A stretch of 64,000 nt of DNA from the NCBI RefSeq assembly GCF_005116655.2, contig NZ_CP050698.1, positions 884,001 to 948,000 on the forward strand, written 5' to 3'. The first letter of the stretch is position 1; each line of letters opens with the position of its first letter. This document shows positions 9,167 through 17,615 of the stretch, in pieces. Made by a program: the position numbers and the translations under genes. The notes under the pieces were generated by a model. The model saw only the letters and a program-made list of their open reading frames with translations, was not told where the DNA came from and made no database searches. The DNA is from Desulfosediminicola flagellatus (GTDB taxonomy: Bacteria > Desulfobacterota > Desulfobulbia > Desulfobulbales > Desulfocapsaceae).

Positions 9167-11356
9167 TTAAATATCACTACTGTAAAGTTTGGCATAGCCG
9201 GCCATTTCTGCCATTTGGTGTTCCTGCAGCACAAGATCGTAGCGCTGCAGATACTCTGCGGCCATGCGATGAGTATTAAAAATTGGAACGTTCAGCGACA
9301 GATTCATTATGCTTTTGTCGATGAAATCATTTGATAATTCTGCACTGTAAAATTCCGTGAGTACATTCGGCAGTAAGGTATAAAATGAGCTTGAGTCTTC
9401 AAAATAGAGTAACTCCTCCCTGGACTCATTTAAACTTGAACTTTCTATAGGACCCTCGTGACCAAACTTCCAACCGGTACTTCCATTATGATAGCCTTCA
9501 ACCCACCAACCGTCCATTATTGAAATGTTCGGCACTCCGTTCATGGCAGCTTTCATTCCGCTTGTGCCAGATGCTTCAAGGGGGCGCTTAGGACAGTTTA
9601 ACCATGCATGTACACCGGAGACGAGCATTTTGGCCACTTCCATGTCGTATCCCGGAATGAAAATAAGGTTAGCTAAGCCATTACTCTTTTCATGGAGCTT
9701 CTGCTGGAGACTAAGAAGATATTTGAGTACATTTTTTCCTGGTTCATCTGCAGGATGTGCCTTGCCGGCAAAGACAAGATTGATCGGATATCCGCAGTCT
9801 ACTATTATCCTGCAGAGCATATCCAGATCATGAAAAATGAGATCTGCACGTTTATACGTAGAAAATCGACGGGCAAATCCAACGGTAAACACATCGGGCT
9901 GCAATTCTGTTGCTGAATCGGAAATAGTTGAAAGAAAATTAGGCGGATCTATCCATGTTTCGGCCATCTGCAGGCGATGCTTTTTAAGCATCGTGTTAAT
10001 GTACTGAATAAGGATAGCGGAATCTTTTTTCCAGGCGTTATAGAGGTCAGAACGGAATGTTGCGTTATTTTTGAGTCTGGCTGCATTTCTGAATACGCCG
10101 GGATTGCTCCGCCAGTTTTCCAGTTCAGGAAATGTGTCAAACACGCTGGAACGGTTTTCGCTGATCCAGGTCAGGTGGTGAACTCCATTGGTGATTGCGG
10201 ATATCTTATGAGCAAAATCAGGGAACTGTTTATGAGTTACATCTCTGTGAAGTCGACTGACGCTATTGGCGGAACGGTTTACACGCATTGCCATGTTGGT
10301 GAAATTGTATTCCTCAGGGTGTTCATCGTCCTGAGCCAGGATATCTAGAACGTCTTTACAGGCAGAACTGCAGATCTCACTATAGAGGAGTTTGCTGAAG
10401 CGGTCGTGTCCGGCTTTAACGGGGGTATGAATAGTGTAAACCAGCATTTTTGCAACGTCATTTGCTGCTGTGAGTATTTGGTCTTTATAGGATTTGCCTG
10501 TGGTCTGTTCTATGTAATTGTTATGTAACTGCTCTGCAATGAGCTGAGTAGCAAGGACAACACCGTGCTGCTCGTTGAGATGAAATGTTTTGGGGCTGAT
10601 TCCCAGCGCTCGCAAGGCCGGAAGTATACCTGCACCGAGCATTCTTCGCTGAATTGCTTTAATCATCGAAGATTCGGCATTGTATAATTGAGACACAGCT
10701 GATTTAATAAATGCTGGTGTTTCCGGAAGGTCGAAATCCAGAAGCAACTCAGGTATGAAATAATCGAGGTTATGACTGACCTCCATTTTCATCCAGATTT
10801 GAGCCGGAACAATATGTTCTTTTTGATTTCTTGTAAAAAACGGGATTTCAATTATTAGTGGGCGTTCAGGCTTTTCTGGGTCCTTGAGCAAATATAATCC
10901 AGGCACTTCTTCAGGGTGCCAGTCAACTACCTGAGAAATCTGACCAAGGTTGGAGTCGACAACCTGGGCAAAATACCCTTTACGATAAAGGAGACTTACG
11001 GCGATAACAGGAAGGTGACAGTCGGCAAAGCTCTTGAGGGTATCTCCTGCCAGAATCCCGAGTCCACCGCTATAGTTGGGGATTTTCTGTGGACCTTCTC
11101 TGAATTTACTGTCAAAGAACCTGTGTTGTTCGGATATTTGTCCTGCAAGCGGGGATACTTTAAGCAAATCAGCTATTGGGCTGTACACATCCGGGTCAGC
11201 CCCGATCTCCATAGATATGTAGGCCACACAATTACCCTCAGGATGTGTTAAGGAGTTCCAGACCTGTTCGAAGACTTTTCTGGAAACACCGAAAAAATTC
11301 CCAAGTTTATGGGTGACGAGAAGGCTTTCGGTAAGCTGTGTTGAAGTGGCTATCAT
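9167..11356 (-). CDS. glgP: Alpha-glucan (glycogen/maltodextrin) phosphorylase
   Basis: 729 residues, GT35 family of the shorter bacterial type. Seen in order: the N-terminal YISMEIG motif, NYSGGLGILAGD, the nucleotide/phosphate region GFARRFSTYKRADL, and the pyridoxal-phosphate lysine in SGTSGMKAAMNG followed by DGWWVEG. It phosphorolyses alpha-1,4-glucans to glucose 1-phosphate in the cytoplasm, for glycogen mobilisation. It stands alone on the minus strand between an unknown gene pair and pal, with no other glycogen gene in the window. Confidence 0.93.
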   Translation of the reverse strand: MIATSTQLTESLLVTHKLGNFFGVSRKVFEQVWNSLTHPEGNCVAYISMEIGADPDVYSPIADLLKVSPLAGQISEQHRFFDSKFREGPQKIPNYSGGLGILAGDTLKSFADCHLPVIAVSLLYRKGYFAQVVDSNLGQISQVVDWHPEEVPGLYLLKDPEKPERPLIIEIPFFTRNQKEHIVPAQIWMKMEVSHNLDYFIPELLLDFDLPETPAFIKSAVSQLYNAESSMIKAIQRRMLGAGILPALRALGISPKTFHLNEQHGVVLATQLIAEQLHNNYIEQTTGKSYKDQILTAANDVAKMLVYTIHTPVKAGHDRFSKLLYSEICSSACKDVLDILAQDDEHPEEYNFTNMAMRVNRSANSVSRLHRDVTHKQFPDFAHKISAITNGVHHLTWISENRSSVFDTFPELENWRSNPGVFRNAARLKNNATFRSDLYNAWKKDSAILIQYINTMLKKHRLQMAETWIDPPNFLSTISDSATELQPDVFTVGFARRFSTYKRADLIFHDLDMLCRIIVDCGYPINLVFAGKAHPADEPGKNVLKYLLSLQQKLHEKSNGLANLIFIPGYDMEVAKMLVSGVHAWLNCPKRPLEASGTSGMKAAMNGVPNISIMDGWWVEGYHNGSTGWKFGHEGPIESSSLNESREELLYFEDSSSFYTLLPNVLTEFYSAELSNDFIDKSIMNLSLNVPIFNTHRMAAEYLQRYDLVLQEHQMAEMAGYAKLYSSDI

Positions 11357-11675
11357 TTTCCTGACAAATGAGTGGATGAGATTGGTTGTTTTGTTAAAAT
11401 CTGGATAAAAATATGTACTGGTCTCAAAAGTGACATGTTACATATAGTAATTCCTCAAGTGATGCAGAGTCAATTACTCAGGTGAAATAGAGTGTCATTG
11501 ACAGTGTAAATTGGTATTGACAAAAATAATTGTTGAATTTGGTGTGCTTTCCTTTATATATACCGTTTTTAAGGTAAAGTAATGAAGAGGATGTAAAAAG
11601 TCCCCTACGGACATTTTCCCAGGTGTCTGCCGGTCGAAGAAGATAACCATTTAGAAACTCTAGGAGGTTCTGGTC
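11357..11675. other. Divergent intergenic region between glgP and pal
   Basis: About 320 bases that must hold both promoters. Two TTGACA hexamers (near 11498 and 11516) lie on the plus strand, the first followed by AT-rich sequence. No clear -10 at ideal spacing could be chosen. No open frame or repeat is visible. Confidence 0.4.
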
Positions 11676-12191
11676 ATGATAAGAAATTTACGTGCGGCAT
11701 TACCCGCATTACTTTGTGTATCTGTTCTTGCACTTTCAAGTTGTGGTAAGCAAAAAGCCACAGATACTGAAATGAAAGTGGATAGCGGTGAAGCTATGGG
11801 TGTTGAAGAACCATTGGAGTCCAAGGCAATTGGCGGAATCATGGAAGGTCGTACCTCCGGTCCTATGCTTCCTGTATATTTTGATTTTGACTCTTCTGAT
11901 ATTCGTGGCGATCAGGTTTCACGTATTCAGGTGAATTCAGAATTCCTTAAAAATAATCCCGGGGTAAATATTAAAATCGAAGGTAACTGCGATTCTCGCG
12001 GCACCAACGAATATAATATGGCTCTTGGTGAGAGACGTGCCCTCAGTTCTAAAAAATATCTGATGAATCTGGGCGTGAGCGAAGCACGATTGACTACTGT
12101 CAGTTATGGTGAGGAGCGTATCCTCCTTCACGGTCACGATGAATTGAGTTGGGCACAGAATCGCCGTGACGATTTTGTAATTCAAGAATAA
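11676..12191 (+). CDS. pal: Peptidoglycan-associated lipoprotein (Pal/OmpA domain)
   Basis: 171 residues. The signal peptide ends in a lipobox (LSSC, Cys23), so the mature protein is lipid-anchored in the outer membrane. The C-terminal 110 residues are an OmpA-like peptidoglycan-binding domain with the Pal hallmark pattern (FDFDSSDI, then GNCDSRGTNEYN and the ERRA helix). Pal anchors the outer membrane to murein as part of Tol-Pal. The tol genes are not beside it here. The Ser/Arg at the very end differ from the usual ...RR-x-E tail. A skp gene follows after 62 bases. AGGAGG precedes the ATG. Confidence 0.9.
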   Translation: MIRNLRAALPALLCVSVLALSSCGKQKATDTEMKVDSGEAMGVEEPLESKAIGGIMEGRTSGPMLPVYFDFDSSDIRGDQVSRIQVNSEFLKNNPGVNIKIEGNCDSRGTNEYNMALGERRALSSKKYLMNLGVSEARLTTVSYGEERILLHGHDELSWAQNRRDDFVIQE

Positions 12192-12253
12192 ATTTATCAC
12201 TCACCGGAAACTTCCCGTGCAGTAATTGATTTCCGGTTTACCTGGAGAAGGTA

Positions 12254-12784
12254 ATGACTTTGAAAAAATGGATGGTAGCGCTGGCACTGCTTAGTGCCGT
12301 TACAATTGCAGGTGCTGGAACAGCTTTAGCCGAATCAAAAATCGGTGTAATAAATGGACAGAAAATCCTTAGTCTTTGCGATGCCGGCCAGACCCTGAAA
12401 GGTCAGCTCGAAACTCGCATGAAAGAGCTTCAGTCTTCATTTAAAGCAGAAGATGATACAATTGTTGCTTTACAGCAGGAGATTGAGAAGAAAAGCTCTG
12501 CATGGAGTGAGGATAAGACCAAGGAAAAAGTTGCGGAGTTACGCAAGAAACGACGCGATATGCAACTCAGAAATGAGGATGCAAAAAATGAACTCCAGCA
12601 GATGCAGGACAAAGCCGTCAAACCAATACTCGAATCGCTCCAAGATGTTGTTGCTGCGTACGGCAAGAAGAATGGGTATACCGCAATTCTTGACGTTAAA
12701 GCAGGTGTTGTTTATTTTGACAACGCAGCAGAATTAAGCGAAGCTATTGTTAAGGAATTGAACGTCGTGATGGCGAAGAAGTAA
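12254..12784 (+). CDS. skp: Periplasmic chaperone Skp/OmpH
   Basis: 176 residues with an N-terminal signal peptide (about 1-26, cleavage after ALA) and the OmpH fold. The beta core starts at SKIGVINGQKIL, then long charged helices (tentacles) cover about 45-130, and the chain returns to the core (YTAILDVKAGVVYFD). Skp holds unfolded outer-membrane proteins in the periplasm. It lies behind pal and ahead of a strong terminator. Confidence 0.85.
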   Translation: MTLKKWMVALALLSAVTIAGAGTALAESKIGVINGQKILSLCDAGQTLKGQLETRMKELQSSFKAEDDTIVALQQEIEKKSSAWSEDKTKEKVAELRKKRRDMQLRNEDAKNELQQMQDKAVKPILESLQDVVAAYGKKNGYTAILDVKAGVVYFDNAAELSEAIVKELNVVMAKK

Positions 12785-12826
12785 TTCCAGCCACCTATGG
12801 CACGAGGGTTGCCGCTTTTTAGACTA

Positions 12827-12861
12827 ACGATGCAGAGGGGCCCCCTTTGCATCGTTTTTTT
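12827..12861 (+). terminator. Rho-independent terminator after skp
   Basis: ACGATGCA...TGCATCGT arms enclosing a GAGGGG/CCCCTTT stem, followed directly by a run of Ts to 12861. It separates pal-skp from yicC. It also shows that a long upstream in-frame extension of yicC (from 12797) is not the real start. Confidence 0.9.
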
Positions 12862-12892
12862 ATTTATTAGAGTACATGAGAAAAGGTTGATT

Positions 12893-13774
12893 ATGCCTGT
12901 AAGAAGTATGACCGGTTTTGGACGAGGTGAAGCTGAAAATGCAGGGCGTGTGTGGACTGTTGAGTTGCGCTGTGTAAATAATAGGTTTCTGGATCTTAAA
13001 ACCAAGCTTCCGCGAGGCTATCTAAGTATAGAGGAACGCATACGGAAAAAAGTATCTGAATTTCACCAGAGAGGTCGTGTAGATCTCGTGGTTACGGTGA
13101 GTGGTGATTTTTCCGACTTGTTGCATGTGAAGGTGAATTTAGGCCTTGCTGAAAATTATAAGGAAGCTCTGGCAAAAATTGCAAATACGTTTGATCTGGA
13201 TGATACAGTTTCCGCATCATTGCTGGCCTCATACCCTGAGGTAATGGTGCGTGAGCAGGATGAAGAAGATATTGAGCAGATCTGGCCGTTTCTCGAAGAT
13301 GCTCTCGATAAAGCTCTTGCAAACTGCACGGTAATGCGCGGAAAGGAGGGAGATGCCCTGGTAGCAGATCTTAGTGATCGTTTGCAATTTTTCACCGATA
13401 CAATCACTACGATTGAGCAGTCGATTCCGCAGCTTCTGGAGACTCGTCAGAACAATCTTAAGGAACGTCTGGAGAAACTTCTTGGTAACACAGAAATGGA
13501 CCCGATGCGGCTCGCTCAGGAAGTTGCAGTACTAGCCGACAAGACAGACGTTACAGAAGAGATTGTTCGACTGCGGAGCCACATTCAGCAGTTTGCCGCT
13601 TTTCTGAAAGAAAATGTCGCGGTTGGTAGAAAACTTGATTTTCTTATTCAGGAGTTCCTGAGAGAGGTCAACACGATGGCCTCTAAAATTAATGATGCCA
13701 GTATTGCACATCTGACTGTTGATTTAAAGAGTGAACTCGAGAAGATGAGAGAGCAGGTTCAGAATATCGAGTAA
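12893..13774 (+). CDS. yicC: YicC-family endoribonuclease
   Basis: 293 residues from the ATG at 12893, which begins MPVRSMTGFGRGEA, the diagnostic YicC N-terminus. A further in-frame start at 12797 would translate through the terminator and is rejected. The C-terminal DUF1732 part ends with the conserved REVNTMASKIND motif. YicC proteins are endoribonucleases (RNase in E. coli and MCP in Bacillus). In many genomes yicC lies next to remA and gmk, exactly as here. Confidence 0.92.
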   Translation: MPVRSMTGFGRGEAENAGRVWTVELRCVNNRFLDLKTKLPRGYLSIEERIRKKVSEFHQRGRVDLVVTVSGDFSDLLHVKVNLGLAENYKEALAKIANTFDLDDTVSASLLASYPEVMVREQDEEDIEQIWPFLEDALDKALANCTVMRGKEGDALVADLSDRLQFFTDTITTIEQSIPQLLETRQNNLKERLEKLLGNTEMDPMRLAQEVAVLADKTDVTEEIVRLRSHIQQFAAFLKENVAVGRKLDFLIQEFLREVNTMASKINDASIAHLTVDLKSELEKMREQVQNIE

Positions 13775-13974
13775 TAGGATTTTCTAAACGATATTAATCT
13801 ACTTCAATTGATACACTCGACATTCGACTATTCAGGCAGTGTTTTGCTATCTGAATCTTTTTATTCGCGTGACAACGAGTCAGCAAATCGCGGCTGTAGT
13901 TTTCGGTAGGAAATGAGATGTATACTATCTATTCTGCCCGTTGACTTCGTCCTGATGAGGCAGGGAAATACTGT

Positions 13975-14253
13975 ATGAAGCTATTAAATGTCGGATTTGG
14001 AAATACTGTGATGGTTGAGCGGATAATTGCGGTTGTTAATACCGGTTCATCCCCTGCCAGAAAACTGAAAGAACTCGCAAAAAAAGAAGGCAAGCTTGTT
14101 GATGTGACTGAAGGAAGGAGGACGCGTTCGATTCTGGTGATGGATTCGAATCATATCATTCTTTCCTCGGTGCAGTCCGATACGATTACCCAAAGGATGC
14201 AGGCACTTCATCCGGAATATCATCTCGCACACACTGAGCTTGAAAAGCAATAA
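13975..14253 (+). CDS. remA: RemA-type (DUF370) regulatory protein
   Basis: 92 residues: MKLLNVGFGNTVMVERIIAVV followed by the SSPARKLKELAK and RRTRSILVMDS motifs of the RemA/DUF370 family. In Bacillus, RemA is a DNA-binding activator of biofilm matrix genes. Its role in Gram-negative anaerobes is less clear. The conserved yicC-remA-gmk order supports the call. AGGCAGGGA lies about 9 bases before the ATG. Confidence 0.88.
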   Translation: MKLLNVGFGNTVMVERIIAVVNTGSSPARKLKELAKKEGKLVDVTEGRRTRSILVMDSNHIILSSVQSDTITQRMQALHPEYHLAHTELEKQ

Positions 14254-14270
14254 CATAGACAAAAAATATT

Positions 14271-14885
14271 ATGAAAAAAGGCATCTTATTCGTAATTTCG
14301 GCACCATCCGGCACCGGTAAGACAACCTTGCTGAAAAAGGTAATGAATCGGATTCCCGGATTGAATTTTTCGGTATCACACACCACCCGAAAACCGAGAA
14401 AAGGCGAGCAGCACGCGCGGGAGTATTACTTTGTTGAAACAGCAGAGTTTGAGCGCATGATTGAACAGAATCAGTTCATTGAATGGGCACGTGTTCATGA
14501 TAATTATTACGGCACAAGCACAAAGGCTGTTTCAGAACAGTTGGATGAGGGGCGTGATATAGTTCTCGACATCGATGTTCAGGGTGCTGCTATCATCCGT
14601 GACTCTGACCAACTCAAAGCTGTACAGATTTTTATTGCTCCGCCTGGTATTGATGAGCTTGAGAAGCGGTTGCGCGGCAGAAACACAGAGGATGAAGAGA
14701 CCCTGCAGTTACGCTTAAGCAATGCCAGTAAGGAAATGCAATCTGCAGACCTCTATGAGTACCTCATAGTCAATGATGCGCTTGATGAAGCGGCAGAGAC
14801 GCTTGCATCAATTATAATCGCCGAGCGTTCAAAAAGGCGGCGGAAAATTAATGGTGAACCCTTCGGGATGGATCAGTCTGAATGA
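14271..14885 (+). CDS. gmk: Guanylate kinase
   Basis: 204 residues. The P-loop reads SAPSGTGKTT (about 10-19), followed by the GMP-binding VSHTTRKPRKGE, YYF and the lid region. Converts GMP and ATP to GDP and ADP. It lies 17 bases after remA and its stop overlaps the rlmB start by four bases (ATGA), so the group is one operon. Confidence 0.95.
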   Translation: MKKGILFVISAPSGTGKTTLLKKVMNRIPGLNFSVSHTTRKPRKGEQHAREYYFVETAEFERMIEQNQFIEWARVHDNYYGTSTKAVSEQLDEGRDIVLDIDVQGAAIIRDSDQLKAVQIFIAPPGIDELEKRLRGRNTEDEETLQLRLSNASKEMQSADLYEYLIVNDALDEAAETLASIIIAERSKRRRKINGEPFGMDQSE

Positions 14886-15688
14886 AGAATGTAAAGCACG
14901 AACAGCAACGGCAAGGTAGCGAAAAACGTATTAAGGTCAGCGATGATCTGTTGTGGGGAACGCACCCGGTAGTCGAAGCATTAGCACAGGAGCCTGATCG
15001 GATCACAGAGGTTATCCTCCTAAAAGACAGGCGTGGCAAAAAACAGGATGAAATTATTGAGTTGGCCCGCAATGCCAAAATTAAAATTTCATTTTTACCG
15101 GCGTTTCGCCTTACCGGTGAAGGTGCTTCCGAGATCCGTCATCAGGGAGTTCTGGCTAGAAAAAGTTCAAGTTCATTGATGGATTTTGATCAAATGGTTG
15201 AGAAGTTTGCGGCCAAAGTCAACGCTGGTGAAAAACCTCGCATTATCGTATGTGATACGTTGCAGGATCCTCATAATCTTGGCGCGATTGTCCGTTCAGC
15301 GCTCGCATCAGGAGTGAGCGGAGTAGTGATCACCCGTGAGCGTTCTGCACCATTAGGTGGCACAGCAGCTAAGTCATCAGCTGGGGCAATGTCACATATC
15401 GATATCTGCCAGGTGACCAATCTGGTATCTGCTCTGAAGAAATTCAAAGAAGCGGGTGCATGGATTTATGGTGCCGTAAAAGATGATACAGCTCAGTCAC
15501 TCTATACTGCCGATCTTAATGCTCCTGCCTGTATCGTGGTTGGAAGTGAAGGAAAAGGGATTCGTCCACTGGTAAAGAAAGAGTGTGATGTACTGATCTC
15601 GATTCCTATGGTTGGGACATTGGATTCACTGAACAGTTCTGTGGCTGCGGCAGTAATTATGTTTGAGGCTATGCGCCAGTCACTATAA
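14882..15688 (+). CDS. rlmB: 23S rRNA (guanosine-2'-O-)-methyltransferase RlmB / SpoU-family
   Basis: 268 residues: an N-terminal SpoU substrate-binding region (LLWGTHPVVEAL) and a C-terminal SPOUT knot methyltransferase with motif 1 LQDPHNLGAIVRSA, motif 2 VVGSEGKGI and motif 3 IPMVGTLDSLNSSVAAAV. It methylates a guanosine of 23S rRNA (Gm2251 in E. coli), using SAM bound in the trefoil knot. It overlaps gmk by four bases. A bidirectional terminator follows. Confidence 0.9.
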   Translation: MKNVKHEQQRQGSEKRIKVSDDLLWGTHPVVEALAQEPDRITEVILLKDRRGKKQDEIIELARNAKIKISFLPAFRLTGEGASEIRHQGVLARKSSSSLMDFDQMVEKFAAKVNAGEKPRIIVCDTLQDPHNLGAIVRSALASGVSGVVITRERSAPLGGTAAKSSAGAMSHIDICQVTNLVSALKKFKEAGAWIYGAVKDDTAQSLYTADLNAPACIVVGSEGKGIRPLVKKECDVLISIPMVGTLDSLNSSVAAAVIMFEAMRQSL

Positions 15689-15707
15689 GAGTACTACTAA
15701 TTGATAT

Positions 15708-15753
15708 AAAAAAAGCCATTCAAGAATGCTTATATTCTTGAATGGCTTTTTTT
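15708..15753. terminator. Bidirectional terminator between rlmB and the S1 gene
   Basis: A 20-bp perfect inverted repeat (AAAAAAAGCCATTCAAGAAT and its mirror) around a 6-base loop. The A and T runs at each end make it functional on both strands for the convergent genes. Confidence 0.9.
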
Positions 15754-15775
15754 ATTTATACAGCCGTAAGAAAAA

Positions 15776-16975
15776 CTATTTCTTTTTCTGTTGCATCTTG
15801 GCTTTCAAAAGGGCACCGAAACTTCCTGTATCTTCTGTTCCTTTTGATTTTTTCTCTTGTTTTACATAGTTGGTATATTCAGCTTTTTCCACATTTTCCT
15901 TGCTCTCGTCCGAAACATAATCAGTCGGTGCAAGGCTGATGCGTCTCTCTCCTATGTCGATGGATTCCACAACGACCTCAAGCTCCTGACCTTCTTCGAG
16001 AACTTCCCTTGGGTGGTTGATGCGGCGTCCGCCACCGAGCTTGGAGATGTGTACGAGGCCGTCCACACCTGGTCCGAGCGTCACGAATGCACCAAACTGT
16101 GCAAGCCTGGAAACAGTACCCTGTTGAGTAGAGCCTTCGGGAAAGCTGTTAACAGCTTCTTCCCATGGATCAGTCTGGGTCTCTTTGAAACTTAAAGAAA
16201 TCCGGTCTTTTTCCCAATCAAGTTTCTTGACGATCGCCTTCACATGCTGGCCGACTGCAAAGTAATCAGATATATTTTCAACCCGTGTCCAGCCTACTTC
16301 TGAAATGGGAATTAATCCGTCAACTCCGCCAATATCGACGAAGGCACCAAAGTCACGAAGGGAAGTGATTTCACCCTCTACCAGATCCCCTTCGTTGAGG
16401 GTCTGTTTAAGTTCTTCCTTTCGGGCTTCACGTTCTTCTTCCTGGATCGCGCGGGCAGAAACTACAATATTCTTTCCATTGGATTCAAATCGAGTGATTC
16501 GAAAGATCATGCGCGTGTCAAGATATGTGGCAGCGGCATCGTCTACCCTACGCAGTCCCATCTGGGAGAACGGGCAGAAGGCACGGATATTACCACCGAG
16601 GGTGACTTCAAATCCACCTTTGGTTTCGGCTTTTACTAACCCTTCAACAGGTATTCCGCTACGCCACGCTTCTTCCAGTTGTTCAGCTCCGGAACCACCA
16701 CCAAGCTTTGCAGCAAAAACGAGTCCGGACGCGCTGGACTTGAGAAAATACACGTCAATACGGTCACCGACAGCTACGGTAATTTCTCCATCCTCATTTT
16801 TAAGATCCGCGCTCTCTACAATGCCTTCACTTTTTCCGCCGACATCAAGAAAAACTGACTCACCACTCATTTCAATTATAGTGGCTGTTACTTTTTGTCC
16901 CGGTTTAAAACTGCGAAGCTTCTTGGTTGATTCCTGATTGAACAGGTCTTCAAAGCTCAGGTTGTTTTCTTCCAT
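15776..16975 (-). CDS. S1-domain RNA-binding protein (ribosomal protein S1-like)
   Basis: 399 residues with four S1 (OB-fold) repeats at about 22-95, 105-175, 193-262 and 280-352. The clearest are the third (VEGEITSLRDFGAFVDIGGVDG) and fourth (FGAFVTLGPGVDGLVHISKL). The C-terminus is basic and lysine-rich. Classical S1 has six repeats and about 550 residues, so this is a shorter S1-like protein that may serve in translation or RNA turnover. It sits at the end of the murI-lolA-radical SAM-phosphodiesterase group on the minus strand, after a 37-base gap. Confidence 0.85.
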   Translation of the reverse strand: MEENNLSFEDLFNQESTKKLRSFKPGQKVTATIIEMSGESVFLDVGGKSEGIVESADLKNEDGEITVAVGDRIDVYFLKSSASGLVFAAKLGGGSGAEQLEEAWRSGIPVEGLVKAETKGGFEVTLGGNIRAFCPFSQMGLRRVDDAAATYLDTRMIFRITRFESNGKNIVVSARAIQEEEREARKEELKQTLNEGDLVEGEITSLRDFGAFVDIGGVDGLIPISEVGWTRVENISDYFAVGQHVKAIVKKLDWEKDRISLSFKETQTDPWEEAVNSFPEGSTQQGTVSRLAQFGAFVTLGPGVDGLVHISKLGGGRRINHPREVLEEGQELEVVVESIDIGERRISLAPTDYVSDESKENVEKAEYTNYVKQEKKSKGTEDTGSFGALLKAKMQQKKK

Positions 16976-17012
16976 GGCTATTTCCTGTAAATACGATTAG
17001 CTCTTCTTGGGG

Positions 17013-17585
17013 TTATCGGTTGAGGGTTGGGTGTAAATGACGGGCAGGTCCGTTTGATTCTACCCTGACCTCCCGGTTGAACATACATTCGCCTACACTG
17101 ATTCGCTGAACTGACATTGTGGTGCAGTCCAGTACAGTGAAGCCTCCTGATTCGTTTTCACCAAGCATATGACCCGGATTGATAAGTAAGGTCTCTTCAT
17201 ATTGCTCAATGTAATTCCTGTGGTTGTGACCGCAACATACTATGTCATACTCTTTTTGCCTGACAAGGCCCATCGCCATATCGGGATAATGGACAAAAGC
17301 TACCTTTAGGCCGCATACTGTTATTCTGCCGAAGATACCATGATGGGTAATGTTAGCATACTCATTTGAGCAACGGCTCGATATGAGATGCTGGTCACCT
17401 GCATTGTTACCATATATAAGGTGGGTCGGACCGTTAAATTTCGCCAGTTCTTTTAACATAAACGGTGAAATGAGGTCTCCACAATGGATAATTAGATCAA
17501 CGCTCTCTGTATTGCAGTGGGAGATTGCAGCACGCAGGTTGGCTATTTGATCATGGGTATCTGAGATAATGGCTATTTTTGACAT
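17013..17585 (-). CDS. MJ0936/YfcE-family metallophosphoesterase
   Basis: 190 residues of the calcineurin-like fold. Metal-binding motifs are in order: D-x-H (SDTHD, 9-13), GD (HCGDL), GN (YGNN, in place of GNCD), GHNH (about 113-116) and NPGH. The family includes phosphodiesterases acting on bis-p-nitrophenyl phosphate or cyclic substrates, and the true substrate is unknown. It starts 30 bases downstream of the B12 radical SAM gene and is probably co-transcribed with it. Confidence 0.88.
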   Translation of the reverse strand: MSKIAIISDTHDQIANLRAAISHCNTESVDLIIHCGDLISPFMLKELAKFNGPTHLIYGNNAGDQHLISSRCSNEYANITHHGIFGRITVCGLKVAFVHYPDMAMGLVRQKEYDIVCCGHNHRNYIEQYEETLLINPGHMLGENESGGFTVLDCTTMSVQRISVGECMFNREVRVESNGPARHLHPTLNR

Positions 17586-17615
17586 AAATAATTAAGAAAT
17601 GACAGCCCGTATGTT

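Noticed and set aside
12797..12892. N-terminal extension of yicC
   Set aside because: It runs through a strong terminator (12827-12861), and the family start MPVRSMTGFGRG is at 12893.
13930..13975. CTGATGAG...GGGAAA near 13952 looks like the core of a hammerhead ribozyme
   Set aside because: There is no room for stem II between CTGATGA and GAAA and no cleavage site with flanking stems, so it is a chance match.
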